Part shown: positions 6,261-15,496 of the stretch, one piece after another | How the letters are laid out: the number at the start of each line of letters is the position of its first letter | Position numbering within the stretch: the first letter of the stretch is position 1 | NCBI RefSeq assembly: GCF_002205895.1 | Contig: NZ_NJDE01000003.1 | Location: 372,001-436,000 of the forward strand | From: Saccharibacillus sp. O23 | GTDB taxonomy: Bacteria; Bacillota; Bacilli; Paenibacillales; Paenibacillaceae | Reading direction: 5' to 3' | Length of the DNA stretch: 64,000 bases | Position numbers and translations under genes: made by a program | Notes under the pieces: generated by a model | What the model was told of the DNA's origin: nothing | Databases searched by the model: none | What the model saw: the letters and a program-made list of their open reading frames with translations, nothing else

Positions 6261-9170
6261 TTACGCGAATCGCAGTCCGCTAACGGCGATCTTGCCGTTC
6301 AGCGTAATTACGATATCCTGCCGGCCTTGAACGCCGTTCACGTCGATCTTCGCGTCCGTCCACTGCTGCGCGCCGCCGGCTTCGACGGAAGCGGTGCCGA
6401 CGAGCTGGCCTTCGGCGCTGCCCAGACGGACGTCGATCGTGCCGCCGGCCGCGCTGGCGGCTCGGATGACGACGGATTTCGCGCCGCTGCCGAACTCCGC
6501 GTCCCGGAACGCGATCCAGCCGGACTCGTCGACGACTTCGACCGCGTTGCCGCCTTCACGGCATTCGCCGAGGATCACGCCTTCGTAAGCATCGTAATTG
6601 ATCGCTCGGGTCGGCTGCGTCAGATCGCGCGGCGGGATGGTCTCGCCGGATACTTCTAGCGCAGCGCTGAGCGGCAGTTCCTCCGAAGACGAACCGGCCG
6701 ACAGCGTATACTTCGCGTTTTCGATCACGAAACGCTCCTGCGTCACGTCCCAGACGGCCAGTTCGGCCAGCGGTATGCTGAACGAGACTTCTTTCGTTTC
6801 GCCTGCGGCCAGCTTCACGCGGCGGAACGCCAAGAGCTGCTTGAGCGGGCGCTTCACGCGGGATTCTTCGACGCGGCCGTAGAGCTGCACCACTTCTTCG
6901 CCGCCTCGGTCGCCCGTGTTGGTTACGGTGACGATCAGGTCGATCTTCGCGCCTTCCGCAGCCGAGATGCTCGGAGCGTCCAGTGTCAAAGCGTCGTAAC
7001 GGAACGTCGTATACGAGAGACCATAGCCGAACGGATACAGCGGCTCGCCGTCGAAATAGCGGTACGTGCGGTTGCCCTGAATAATATCGTAATCCATGAA
7101 AGCCGGAAGCTGCTCGACCGACTTGTACCAAGTCATGCTGAGGCGTCCCGCCGGGTTCTCTTCGCCGAACAGAACGTCCGCGATCGCGCGGCCGACTTCT
7201 TGTCCGGCGTGCGTGGAGTACAAGACGGCCGGCACGTTGTCGTTGACCCAGTTCAGGGCGTACGGGTAGCTGCCGATCACGACCACGATCGTGTTCGGGT
7301 TGACGGACAGCACTTCTTTGATGAGCTGCTCCTGCGACTGCGGCAGCGTGATATCCGGACGGTCGACGGTTTCTTTGCCGTTGATCAGCGGATGGTTGCC
7401 GACGAACACGACGGCGACTTCCGCGTCCTGCGCCGCTTGGCGTGCCGCTTCGTATTTGTCCGTCACTTTTTCGATTTCGAAAGCGTCCGCTTGCAGCGCT
7501 TCGGCCGCCGAATTGTCGAGTGCCGACGTGCCGCCCGCGTCGATCTCGTTGGACGTTTCTTCGCCGCGTCCGTCTCCGGACAGCAGCTCGCCGCTTTCAC
7601 CTACCGTTACCGGCGTGTCTTTCCAGGTCGAGAACGTCAGGGAATCTTCGTTTCCGTTCTCGCGGCGCGCCAGGAAGACTTCTTTCGTGAACCATTCCCA
7701 GATGCGGTCCGCCGAAGCTTTGACGATCCGGTCGTCGGTCGTCACGTAGAGGCCGTTGTCTTCGGCGATCATCGTCGCGTTGTCCCAGCCCCAATCGGTC
7801 AGTTCGAACACGGACGCCTGCTCCGCCGAATCGGCCGATGCCGCCAGCGGCGATTCTTCGCCGGCTTGGACCGCCACGTATTTGCCGTTCTTGCGGGATT
7901 TGAGCTTGATGCGATCCGTGCCGCCGGCGACGACGGCTTGTCCGCCCGTGCCCGCGCCGTCCAGCTTCTCTTGGATGCCGGCGCGCGGCGTGATCGCGTA
8001 CGGAAGTTCGCCGCTGTACCAGTCGCGGTAGACGATGTCGCCCAGCGGTCCGATCACGGCGACTTTGCTTAGCTTGTCCGCTTGAAGCGGCAGCGTTCGG
8101 TTATCGTTTTTGAGCAGCACGATCGATTTGCGCGCCGCGGTGCGGGCCAGCTCGGCGTGTTCTTTTTTCATAATGACCGATTCGTCGATCGCCGCGTACG
8201 GGTTGCCTTCTTCCGGATCGAATTCGCCCAGACGGAAACGCACGCGGAACGTATTGCGGAGCGCGACGTCGAGATCGGCTTCCGTAATCTGTCCGTCCTT
8301 GAGCGCTTCGCGCAGCGAAGACTTCATGAGTTCGCCGTCGTCGGTGAGGCTGTCGATGCCGCCTTCTTTGACGGAGCGGGCTACGGCTTCCGTATGCGAC
8401 TCCAAATAGCCGTGATCGCGCACGGTGCCGGAGACGTCGAACGCGTCGCTGACGACGAAGCCGTCCATGCCCCACTCGCCTTTGACGATTCCGTTGACGT
8501 CCGGGTTCAGGTTCGCCGGCACGCCGTTGACCGCGTTGTACGAGGTCATCATCGACTGCGCGCCGCCTTCTTTGAACGGAATCTCGAACGCTTTGAGGTA
8601 ATATTCGCGCATATTGCGCGGATCGATGCTGACCGAAGCGTCGCCGCGGCCGACTTCGTTATTGTTGGCGATAAAATGCTTCAGGGTCGCAACCGCTTTC
8701 AGATACTTCGGATGATCGCCTTGAATTCCGCGCACGAGCGCCGCCGACAGTTTGCCCGCCAGAATCGGGTCTTCGCCGTACGCTTCTTCCGTCCGTCCCC
8801 AACGCGGATCGCGCTCCATATCGACGGTCGGCGCCCACAGCGTCAGCCCGTTGATCGCCGGGTTGCGTTTATAGAAACCGCGCGCCTCGTCGCCGATCGC
8901 ACTGCCGATTTCCTTGAGCAGTTCTTCGTCCCAGATGCTCGAGAGGCCGATCGGCTGCGGATACCCGGTCGCTTCGCCCAGCCAAGCCATGCCGTGCGCC
9001 GCTTCGGTGCCGTGTTTATAAGGTTTGACGCCGAGCCGCTCGACTTCGGCCTGGTATTGGATCATCAGATCGACCTTTTCTTCCAGCGTGAAACGGGAAA
9101 CGAGATCGTTTACGCGCTCCTCCAGCGGAAGCGATGTATTTTGAAACGGATATTGAGTCTCGGTAGACAT
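6261..9170 (-). CDS. GH3 beta-glucosidase/xylosidase with inserted fascin-like domain and C-terminal CBM6-like module
   Basis: A 969-residue glycoside hydrolase family 3 enzyme without a signal peptide, so probably cytoplasmic. The TIM-barrel part shows the TEEAYGEDP and KHFIANN substrate-binding stretches and the nucleophile Asp in GFVVSDAFD. The second GH3 domain follows and a FnIII-like domain (about 720-800) comes after it. An insertion at about 400-530 (KNGKYVAV, GLYVTTDD, FTKEVF) has the look of a fascin-like beta-trefoil. The C-terminal 120 residues resemble a CBM6 carbohydrate-binding module. The start ATG at 9170 has GGAGGATCTCC upstream; the frame extends further but without a ribosome binding site. 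The exact sugar specificity cannot be read from sequence. Confidence 0.9.
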   Translation of the reverse strand: MSTETQYPFQNTSLPLEERVNDLVSRFTLEEKVDLMIQYQAEVERLGVKPYKHGTEAAHGMAWLGEATGYPQPIGLSSIWDEELLKEIGSAIGDEARGFYKRNPAINGLTLWAPTVDMERDPRWGRTEEAYGEDPILAGKLSAALVRGIQGDHPKYLKAVATLKHFIANNNEVGRGDASVSIDPRNMREYYLKAFEIPFKEGGAQSMMTSYNAVNGVPANLNPDVNGIVKGEWGMDGFVVSDAFDVSGTVRDHGYLESHTEAVARSVKEGGIDSLTDDGELMKSSLREALKDGQITEADLDVALRNTFRVRFRLGEFDPEEGNPYAAIDESVIMKKEHAELARTAARKSIVLLKNDNRTLPLQADKLSKVAVIGPLGDIVYRDWYSGELPYAITPRAGIQEKLDGAGTGGQAVVAGGTDRIKLKSRKNGKYVAVQAGEESPLAASADSAEQASVFELTDWGWDNATMIAEDNGLYVTTDDRIVKASADRIWEWFTKEVFLARRENGNEDSLTFSTWKDTPVTVGESGELLSGDGRGEETSNEIDAGGTSALDNSAAEALQADAFEIEKVTDKYEAARQAAQDAEVAVVFVGNHPLINGKETVDRPDITLPQSQEQLIKEVLSVNPNTIVVVIGSYPYALNWVNDNVPAVLYSTHAGQEVGRAIADVLFGEENPAGRLSMTWYKSVEQLPAFMDYDIIQGNRTYRYFDGEPLYPFGYGLSYTTFRYDALTLDAPSISAAEGAKIDLIVTVTNTGDRGGEEVVQLYGRVEESRVKRPLKQLLAFRRVKLAAGETKEVSFSIPLAELAVWDVTQERFVIENAKYTLSAGSSSEELPLSAALEVSGETIPPRDLTQPTRAINYDAYEGVILGECREGGNAVEVVDESGWIAFRDAEFGSGAKSVVIRAASAAGGTIDVRLGSAEGQLVGTASVEAGGAQQWTDAKIDVNGVQGRQDIVITLNGKIAVSGLRFA

Positions 9171-9341
9171 GGAGATCCTCCTTCGAATGCGCTTTCTTAT
9201 CTCCATTTTAAAATACATCGAAGGAAGCAAACTACCCGGATAATTGGAGGCGTTTTCATGCGAGATTCGGGGAAACGGAGCCGTAACCTTCCGAGGCGGA
9301 ATAACGTCGAAAAGGTATATCGAACGAAAGGAGAAACGCCG

Positions 9342-9761
9342 ATGAATCTTAATTTGCCCAAGCGGAAAGTCGCCCGGTTATCGTCTGCCGTGCTGATCGT
9401 CCTGCTGCTCGCCGGGTGCTCTTCGAAGGATCAAGTCGCGACTTCCTCCTCTTGGGCTTTCCCCTTCGTCGTCTATCAAGGGACTGCGTACGGGCTGAAC
9501 GGAGGCGGCGAAGCCGCGCCCGGCGATAAGCTCGGCGAAGTAACTTTCGTCTTCTCGGACGAACAGCTCGAACCGGACGTGGAAAAATTCTTGAATTCGG
9601 CCGAACCCGAAGATCGGGAGAGGCTGCGCAGCGGAATCTATGGGCAAAGCGTTCCGGTCGGCACGGCGATCTATGCGATCGACGGCATCAGTCCCGAAGA
9701 AGCGATTGCGGTCGAGACGGAAAAAGGCGTGTATCGGCGCGCGGAAAAAGCGGGGCCTTGA
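9342..9761 (+). CDS. Small putative lipoprotein
   Basis: A 139-residue protein with a lipoprotein signal: a basic N-terminus (PKRKVAR), a hydrophobic core and the lipobox LLLAGC with Cys26 as lipidation site. The mature part is acidic and has no recognised domain. The ATG at 9342 follows GAAAGGAGAAAC; the much longer open frame upstream runs antisense to the GH3 gene and is not coding. It lies divergent to GH3 with 171 bp between them. Function unknown. Confidence 0.8.
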   Translation: MNLNLPKRKVARLSSAVLIVLLLAGCSSKDQVATSSSWAFPFVVYQGTAYGLNGGGEAAPGDKLGEVTFVFSDEQLEPDVEKFLNSAEPEDRERLRSGIYGQSVPVGTAIYAIDGISPEEAIAVETEKGVYRRAEKAGP

Positions 9762-9915
9762 TGCGGGTCTTTCGGCGGCCGAAAGATGACCGACATCCAT
9801 CGAATCATGCATACAATAAGCGGCGAAGTTCATTCTATGCTCCTTGATGATTTTCTATAATAAAGTGCAAACGGATAACCAGAAAATCATCCATGAAAAG
9901 AAAGCAGGGAAGCAT

Positions 9916-10527
9916 ATGAACATAGAACCGCAAACCGCTTTGACCGGCTCGATCGTCTCGCTCGTTCCGCTTGAAGAAAGCCATCGGGAAGAGCTGTGCC
10001 GAGTCTTATACGATCCGCGAATCTGGGAATATACTTGGCTGAACTTCGCTTCGATCAAGGAGTTGGAGCAGGACTTCGATCAAGCTTTGGCCGATCGGGC
10101 CGATAAGAAACGGCTTCCGTACGCGATCGTTCACCTACAGACGGGCAAGGTGATCGGTACGACTTCGATCGGTGATATCGACGTCCCCAACCGAGGAATC
10201 GAGATCGGATGGACGTCGTTATCGCCGGACTATTGGCGTACCGGAGTCAACACGGAGTGCAAATATTTGCTGCTGGGATACGGCTTCGAACAGTTAGAAA
10301 TGCTGCGTGTGCAGTTCTCGGTCAGCGGTTATAATCTTCGTTCGCAGCGGGCGGTCGAACGCCTCGGCGCGGTGAAAGAAGGCGTCTTCCGCAAACATCG
10401 CGCCGAGACCGGCGGGCCGATGCACGACAATATATTTTACAGCATTCTGGATACGGAATGGCCGGCGGCGAAAGAACGGCTGGAAGAGAAGATGAGCCGG
10501 GTGTACGAGCCTTCGGTGAGCGAATGA
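9916..10527 (+). CDS. GNAT N-acetyltransferase (RimJ/RimL type)
   Basis: A 203-residue GNAT protein. It opens with the typical LTGSIVSLVPLEESHREEL lead-in. It has the strand IEIGWTSLSPDYWRTGVNTECKYLLLGYGFE and ends with NLRSQRAVERLGAVKEGVFRKH, as in RimJ/RimL-like enzymes that acetylate protein N-termini or small molecules. I prefer the ATG at 9916 (AGGGAAGCAT upstream) over an in-frame start 72 bp earlier that has no ribosome binding site. It is a single gene closed by a terminator at 10532. Confidence 0.88.
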   Translation: MNIEPQTALTGSIVSLVPLEESHREELCRVLYDPRIWEYTWLNFASIKELEQDFDQALADRADKKRLPYAIVHLQTGKVIGTTSIGDIDVPNRGIEIGWTSLSPDYWRTGVNTECKYLLLGYGFEQLEMLRVQFSVSGYNLRSQRAVERLGAVKEGVFRKHRAETGGPMHDNIFYSILDTEWPAAKERLEEKMSRVYEPSVSE

Positions 10528-10531
10528 AAAG

Positions 10532-10567
10532 AGCCGTCTGCCCCGATCGCGAGGCAGACGGCTTTTC
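10532..10567. terminator. Bidirectional terminator between convergent genes
   Basis: An 11-bp perfect stem AGCCGTCTGCC / GGCAGACGGCT, with TTTTC on the plus side and TCTTTTC on the minus side. It can serve both the acetyltransferase (+) and the MFS gene (-). Confidence 0.85.
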
Positions 10568-10624
10568 GGGGCGAGCAGCGGTCCGTTAACGGTCATAGGT
10601 TTCCGTTAGCGGGCCGGTTGTTGT

Positions 10625-11962
10625 TCAGCGCTTCGCGCCCGAGCGCATCTCGCTCACGCGCTCCAGCCGGCGCTCCGCCCGGCCTTCCGTCGCGTAGTAT
10701 ACGAGCGCCAGCAGCGGCAGCGCCGCGCCGATGATCATCGCCAGCCGCCAACCGCCGGCGGCGTAAGCCCAGCCGCCGATCGCCGAACCGGCGGCTCCGC
10801 CGAAGAAGAAGATCGCCATGAACAGCCCGTTCAGGCGGCTGCGCGCTTCGGCGCCGAGCGAGAAGATGGCTCGCTGGCTGAGCACCAGGTTCGCCGAGAC
10901 GCCGAGATCGAGGAAGATCGCGGCGGCCGTCATTAGAGCGACGGCGAGAACCGAGCCGGCGTGCACGAACATCGGCAGCAGCGCCGATGCCGCCACCAGC
11001 GCCAGCGCAAGGCCCGTGGCGCCGTAGCTCCGTCCGCGGTCGGCCAAGCGGCCGGCGATCGGAGCGGCCGCTGCGCCGGCCACCCCGACGAGGGCGAAGA
11101 CGGCGATGCCCGTCTGGGTGAAGTCGAAGGCCGGGCTGCCCAGCAGCAGCGGGGCCGTGGTCCAGAACAGGCTGAACGAAGCGAACAGCAGCGCGTGGTA
11201 TACCGCGCGGCGGCGCAGGATCGGAGTCGAGACCAGCAGACGGCGCATCGAGCCGAGCAGCTGCGGATAAGTCATGCCGGACTCCGGATGCCGTTTAGGC
11301 AGAGCGCGCAGCAGCACGAGCGCCAAGAGGAGGATCAGCACGGCCGAGACGACGAAGATCGAACGCCAGCCGAGCCAACCGGCGAGCAGGCTGGCGATCG
11401 GGCGGGCCAGCATGATGCCGAGCAGCAGACCGCTCATGACGTTGCCGACGACCTGCCCCCGCGATTCGTCCGAAGCCAGATGCGAAGCGTAAGGAACAAG
11501 AATCTGCGCGGCGACCGAACCGAGTCCGATCAGCAGCGCGGCCAGCAGGAACAGCGGCGCGCTGCCCGCCACGGCGGACAATGCCAGCGCCAATACCGTA
11601 AACAGCAGCAGCACGCCGACCAGCTTGCGGTTTTCCAAAATGTCGCCGAGCGGCACGAGCAGCAGCAGGCCGGCGGCGTAGCCGATCTGCGTCAGCGTGA
11701 CGATCAGGCCGGCCGAACCGGCGGATAATCCGATCGCTTGGCGGATCGGTTCGACCAGAGGCTGCGCATAATACAGATTGGCGACGATGATGCCGCAGGC
11801 CGCCGCGAGGAAGAGCAGCAGCCCGCCGGGAATTTCGCCCTGCGGCTGCGCGTTCGAAGCGCCGTTCGCCGTCGCTCCCCTGCTTGCGCCGCCTGCGCGT
11901 TCCGGTGAGATTCCGCCTCCGTGGATTCTTGCTTGCGTTTTGCCGTTTACGTTGCTTTTCAT
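10625..11962 (-). CDS. MFS transporter, drug-efflux type
   Basis: A 445-residue major facilitator with about 12 transmembrane segments. It has a hydrophilic Gly/Ala-rich N-terminal tail of about 45 residues. The first helix carries the [12 protein letters not shown] stretch, followed by a loop with [11 protein letters not shown] (motif A-like). These features are typical of YgaY/YnfM-like exporters. The ATG at 11962 has an AAGGAGAGTG ribosome binding site. It lies downstream of a TetR gene on the same strand, and a perfect 20-bp palindrome at 12031 sits in front of it. Substrate unknown. Confidence 0.9.
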   Translation of the reverse strand: MKSNVNGKTQARIHGGGISPERAGGASRGATANGASNAQPQGEIPGGLLLFLAAACGIIVANLYYAQPLVEPIRQAIGLSAGSAGLIVTLTQIGYAAGLLLLVPLGDILENRKLVGVLLLFTVLALALSAVAGSAPLFLLAALLIGLGSVAAQILVPYASHLASDESRGQVVGNVMSGLLLGIMLARPIASLLAGWLGWRSIFVVSAVLILLLALVLLRALPKRHPESGMTYPQLLGSMRRLLVSTPILRRRAVYHALLFASFSLFWTTAPLLLGSPAFDFTQTGIAVFALVGVAGAAAAPIAGRLADRGRSYGATGLALALVAASALLPMFVHAGSVLAVALMTAAAIFLDLGVSANLVLSQRAIFSLGAEARSRLNGLFMAIFFFGGAAGSAIGGWAYAAGGWRLAMIIGAALPLLALVYYATEGRAERRLERVSEMRSGAKR

Positions 11963-12030
11963 CTTCGTTCACTCTCCTTGAACATTGATTTTTCCGATTT
12001 CGCTCTATTTCGTTCAATAAACCCGCCCGT

Positions 12031-12050
12031 TTCGGAACGATCGTTCCGAA
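12031..12050. promoter_or_regulatory. TetR operator upstream of the MFS gene
   Basis: Perfect 20-bp inverted repeat TTCGGAACGATCGTTCCGAA. It lies between the TetR stop codon (12088) and the MFS start (11962). Its left half recurs exactly at 12711 in front of the TetR gene. Confidence 0.75.
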
Positions 12051-12087
12051 ATGTCCAAAAAAATGCGGCTCCGGCATCCTGTCCTTT

Positions 12088-12663
12088 TTACAGCATGCCG
12101 ATCACCGTACGAATCATCGATTCCGCTCGCTCGCGCCCGTTGTTCAGTTTCGCCGCGACGTTGATGCCGTGATTGATCGTCAGCAGCATATATGCCAGAT
12201 CGTCGATATTCCGATCCGCCGCGATTTCGCCCGATTCTTGTCCGCGCTTGAGCAGCTCGCGAAACGCTATGCCGAGTTCTTCGAAATGGGTTCGCATCAA
12301 TACGTTGATCTCGTCTTCCGGCGAATCGACGTTTACGATCGTATTCGTGACCAGACAGCCCATCGGGGTATCTTCGCGGAACGATCCGTCGATATGGCGT
12401 TCGAAATACTGCCGGATGCCTTCTCTGGCCGACTCCGCTTCCAGCAGGAAGCGCCGCTTCTCTTGGCTGTTGCGCCGGTACAGCTGCGCCGCTTCGAGAT
12501 AGAGCGCGTGCTTGTCGGTAAACGTCTCGTACATGCTCGACCGGCTGATGCCCATCGCTTCCAGCAGATCCGCCATGCTTGTGCCGTCGTAGCCTTTTTC
12601 CCAGAAGACCAGCATCGCTTTGTGCAGCACTTGTGCGCGATCGAACTCTTTGGTCCGTGCCAT
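12088..12663 (-). CDS. TetR-family repressor of the adjacent MFS exporter
   Basis: A 191-residue TetR protein. The DNA-binding helix-turn-helix is TSMADLLEAMGISRSSMYETF (about 28-48), typical of the branch that carries MGISRSSxYxxF. The C-terminal domain is of the type seen in regulators of efflux pumps and quinone or antibiotic stress. The ATG at 12663 follows AAAGGAGAAACC. Matching palindromes at 12031 and 12711 flank the gene, which strongly suggests that it represses both itself and the MFS gene. Confidence 0.92.
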   Translation of the reverse strand: MARTKEFDRAQVLHKAMLVFWEKGYDGTSMADLLEAMGISRSSMYETFTDKHALYLEAAQLYRRNSQEKRRFLLEAESAREGIRQYFERHIDGSFREDTPMGCLVTNTIVNVDSPEDEINVLMRTHFEELGIAFRELLKRGQESGEIAADRNIDDLAYMLLTINHGINVAAKLNNGRERAESMIRTVIGML

Positions 12664-12710
12664 GTCCGGTTTCTCCTTTCTTCGTTCGTCGTTGAAGCAA
12701 GTATACTCTT

Positions 12711-12730
12711 TTCGGAACGATTATTCCAGT
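12711..12730. promoter_or_regulatory. Second TetR operator in the TetR promoter
   Basis: TTCGGAACGATTATTCCAGT keeps the left half of the 12031 palindrome exactly and a weaker right half. On the minus strand it lies inside the 17-bp spacer between a TGGAAT -35 and a TATACT -10. Binding here would block the TetR promoter. Confidence 0.7.
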
Positions 12731-12783
12731 ATTTTCGCAAAAAAGTTTTCATGCTCGACTCTCGTTTTTACCTGAGCAAACCG

Positions 12784-12813
12784 AAAAAAGACCGCCTTTT
12801 TACAGACGATCTT
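12784..12813 (-). terminator. Terminator of the first phosphoketolase gene
   Basis: The minus-strand hairpin AAGATCGTC / GGCGGTCTT (with G-U pairs) is followed by TTTTT. It lies just after the phosphoketolase stop at 12843. Confidence 0.7.
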
Positions 12814-12842
12814 GATTTCGGCGATTTTGCCCGATCCGTTTC

Positions 12843-15242
12843 CTACTTCAACCCTTCCCAGCGCCATTCGGTCACTTCCGGCAGGTCGCGGCCTTCTTCC
12901 CGGATATAGCGCGTATGCTTGTCCAGCATCTCGTCCATTTCGCGCGCGATGTCGGCGTGGCGTTCCGCATGCGGCAGGCTCATGACCGCTTCTTTCGCGA
13001 TGCTGAACCGGTCCATCTGATTCAGCACGCGCATGTCGAACGGAGTGGTGATATCGCCGTTCTCCCGGTAGCCGTGCACGTGCAGATCGCGGTTGGCGCG
13101 GTCGAAGAACAGATCTTTGAGCAGACCTTCGTAGCCGTGGAACGCGAAGACGATCGGCTTATTGACGGTGAAAAAGGCATCGAACTCTTCGTCCGTCAGC
13201 CCGCGCGGATCACGTTTGGCATGACGCAGACGCAGCAGATCGACCACGTTGACGCAGCGGATCTTCAATTCCGGCAGCCGTTTATGGAGAATCTGGATCG
13301 CCGCCAGCGCTTCTACCGTCGGTTCCGTACCCGAAGCCGCGATCACGATATCCGGTTCCTCTCCGCTTTTCGCCGTGCTGGCCCAATCGACGATCTTAAG
13401 CCCTTTTTCCACCAGCTCCTCTGCTTCCTCCATGCCGAACCACTGCGGACGCGGATGCTTGGACGAGATGACGACGTTGATCCGCTGGCGGTCGTTCATG
13501 ATCTTCCCGAACACGGCCAGCAGCGTATTGGCGTCGGCGGGCAGATACTCGCGGATAAACTCGGCTTTCTTGTCCGCCAGATGGGTCAGAATGCCGGGGT
13601 CTTGATGCGTGTAGCCGTTATGATCCTGCTGGAACACGGTCGACGAGCTGATCAGGTTCAGCGACGGAATATCCGCGCGCCACGGCTGGTCGGACGCTTT
13701 GCGCATCCATTTGAAATGCTGGGTGATCATCGAATCGACCACGCGCAGGAACGCTTCGTAGCTGGCGAAGAAACCGTGGCGGCCGCTCAGCACGTACCCT
13801 TCCAGCATGCCTTCCGCCTGATGCTCGGACAGCTGCGAGTCGATGACCCGGCCTGCATGCGCCATGTATTCGTCGTTGACCTCGTCGATCTTCGCCACCC
13901 ACTGCCGCTTCGTGACCTCGAACACCGGCGACAATCGATTGGACATCGTCTCGTCGGGACCGAAGATGCGGAAATTGCGGCTTTCTTCGTTCAGCTTCAT
14001 CACGTCGCGGACGTATTCGCCGAGCACGTGCATGTCCTGATCGTCCCGCGCGCCGGGCTTGTCGATCTTGACCGCGTAATCCGACGAATTCGGCAGTTTG
14101 AGGTCGCGGACCAGCTTGCCTCCGTTCGTCACGGGGTTCATCGCCATCCGGCGCTGTGCTTGAGGCAGAATCTCCGCGATTTCTTTTCGCAGCGCGCCTT
14201 GTTCGTCAAAAAGCTCCTGAGGCCGATAGCTGTTCATCCATTCGGTCAGCGCGGGCGTGTACTGCATATGCTCGCGGTCCGCCGGAATCGGCACTTGGTG
14301 GGCGCGGAACGAACCTTCGATCGTTTGGCCGTCCCATTCCTGCGGTCCCGTCCAGCCTTTGGGCGTACGCAGCAAAACGACCGGCCAGATCGGGCGCGAC
14401 GGATCTTGTTCTTCGCGGGCATACTGCTGAATATTCCGAATCCGCTCGACCGCCGTATCCAGCACGCCCGCCATCTTCGGATGCATGAGCGCCGGGTCGT
14501 CGCCTTCGACGAACAGCGGCTCCCAACCCAGTCCGCGGAAGTACTGCTCCAGCTCCTCGTCGGTCTGTCTGCCGAAGACCGTCGGGTTGCTGATCTTGAA
14601 TCCGTTGATATGCACGATCGGCAGTACCGCTCCGTCGTGGATCGGATTGATAAAACGGTTGGAGAACCACGAAGCCGCCAGCGGCCCGGTCTCCGCTTCG
14701 CCGTCCCCGATCACGACCGCGGCGATCAAGTCCGGGTTGTCGAGAATCGTTCCGACGCCGTGCGACAACGAGTAGCCGAGTTCCCCGCCTTCGTGGATCG
14801 ACCCGGGCGTCTCCGGCGCGGCGTGCGAAGCGACCCCTCCCGGAAACGAAAACTGTTTGAACAGCTTACGCATCCCGGCTTCGTCCTGCGTGATCTCCGG
14901 ATAGATCTCGGTATAGCTGCCGTCCAGATACGCATTGGAGACCATCACCTGTCCGCCGTGACCGGGGCCTTCGATGTAGAACATGTTCAGATCGTATTTG
15001 CCGATGACGCGGTTCAGGTGCGCGTAAATGAAGTTCTGCCCCGGCACGGTTCCCCAATGGCCGATCGGATGGTATTTCACGTCTTCTTCCTCCAGCGGCC
15101 TTCTCAGCAGCGGATTGTTCTTAAGATAGATCTGTCCGACCGACAAATAGTTGGCGGCGCGCCAATACGCGTCCAGCTTGTTCAGGTAAGCGGGCGACGA
15201 ATAATCATGCGTTTGTTCGGATCTTGCGGTTTGCGGTTTCAC
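12843..15242 (-). CDS. xfp: Phosphoketolase (copy 1)
   Basis: A 799-residue xylulose-5-phosphate/fructose-6-phosphate phosphoketolase, of normal family length. It cleaves the sugar phosphate with inorganic phosphate to acetyl phosphate plus glyceraldehyde 3-phosphate or erythrose 4-phosphate, using thiamine diphosphate. Visible family motifs are [29 protein letters not shown] and the ThDP-binding [11 protein letters not shown] (about 179-189). The start is a GTG at 15242 behind GAGGAGAG. It lies 254 bp after a close homologue (15497) in the same orientation, with a terminator between them, so it has its own promoter. Which pentose or hexose substrate it prefers cannot be told. Confidence 0.95.
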   Translation of the reverse strand: MKPQTARSEQTHDYSSPAYLNKLDAYWRAANYLSVGQIYLKNNPLLRRPLEEEDVKYHPIGHWGTVPGQNFIYAHLNRVIGKYDLNMFYIEGPGHGGQVMVSNAYLDGSYTEIYPEITQDEAGMRKLFKQFSFPGGVASHAAPETPGSIHEGGELGYSLSHGVGTILDNPDLIAAVVIGDGEAETGPLAASWFSNRFINPIHDGAVLPIVHINGFKISNPTVFGRQTDEELEQYFRGLGWEPLFVEGDDPALMHPKMAGVLDTAVERIRNIQQYAREEQDPSRPIWPVVLLRTPKGWTGPQEWDGQTIEGSFRAHQVPIPADREHMQYTPALTEWMNSYRPQELFDEQGALRKEIAEILPQAQRRMAMNPVTNGGKLVRDLKLPNSSDYAVKIDKPGARDDQDMHVLGEYVRDVMKLNEESRNFRIFGPDETMSNRLSPVFEVTKRQWVAKIDEVNDEYMAHAGRVIDSQLSEHQAEGMLEGYVLSGRHGFFASYEAFLRVVDSMITQHFKWMRKASDQPWRADIPSLNLISSSTVFQQDHNGYTHQDPGILTHLADKKAEFIREYLPADANTLLAVFGKIMNDRQRINVVISSKHPRPQWFGMEEAEELVEKGLKIVDWASTAKSGEEPDIVIAASGTEPTVEALAAIQILHKRLPELKIRCVNVVDLLRLRHAKRDPRGLTDEEFDAFFTVNKPIVFAFHGYEGLLKDLFFDRANRDLHVHGYRENGDITTPFDMRVLNQMDRFSIAKEAVMSLPHAERHADIAREMDEMLDKHTRYIREEGRDLPEVTEWRWEGLK

Positions 15243-15412
15243 GGTTCTCTCACTCTCCTCTTTGACGAATAGGATCGATCAAGGTGACGGATCGTCGAAT
15301 CGTCTTCTTTGTCTGGGGATTTGCCTTACAGGGGGTTTTTACCCAACCGTCCCGCCACTTAGCGAGTTCTCGATCGGGCACTTCGAGCCGACAGCCGCGC
15401 CGTACGACACGC

Positions 15413-15450
15413 AAAAAAGCCCGGAACCGGCGTATACCGATTCCGAGCTT
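15413..15450 (-). terminator. Terminator between the two phosphoketolase genes
   Basis: The minus-strand stem AGCTCGGAATCGG / CCGGTTCCGGGCT is followed by TTTTTT. It ends the transcript of the upstream phosphoketolase, so the two copies are separate transcription units. Confidence 0.8.
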
Positions 15451-15496
15451 GGTCTTTTATTCTCTGATGCGACGCGAAAACGCGATGCTTATCTCC

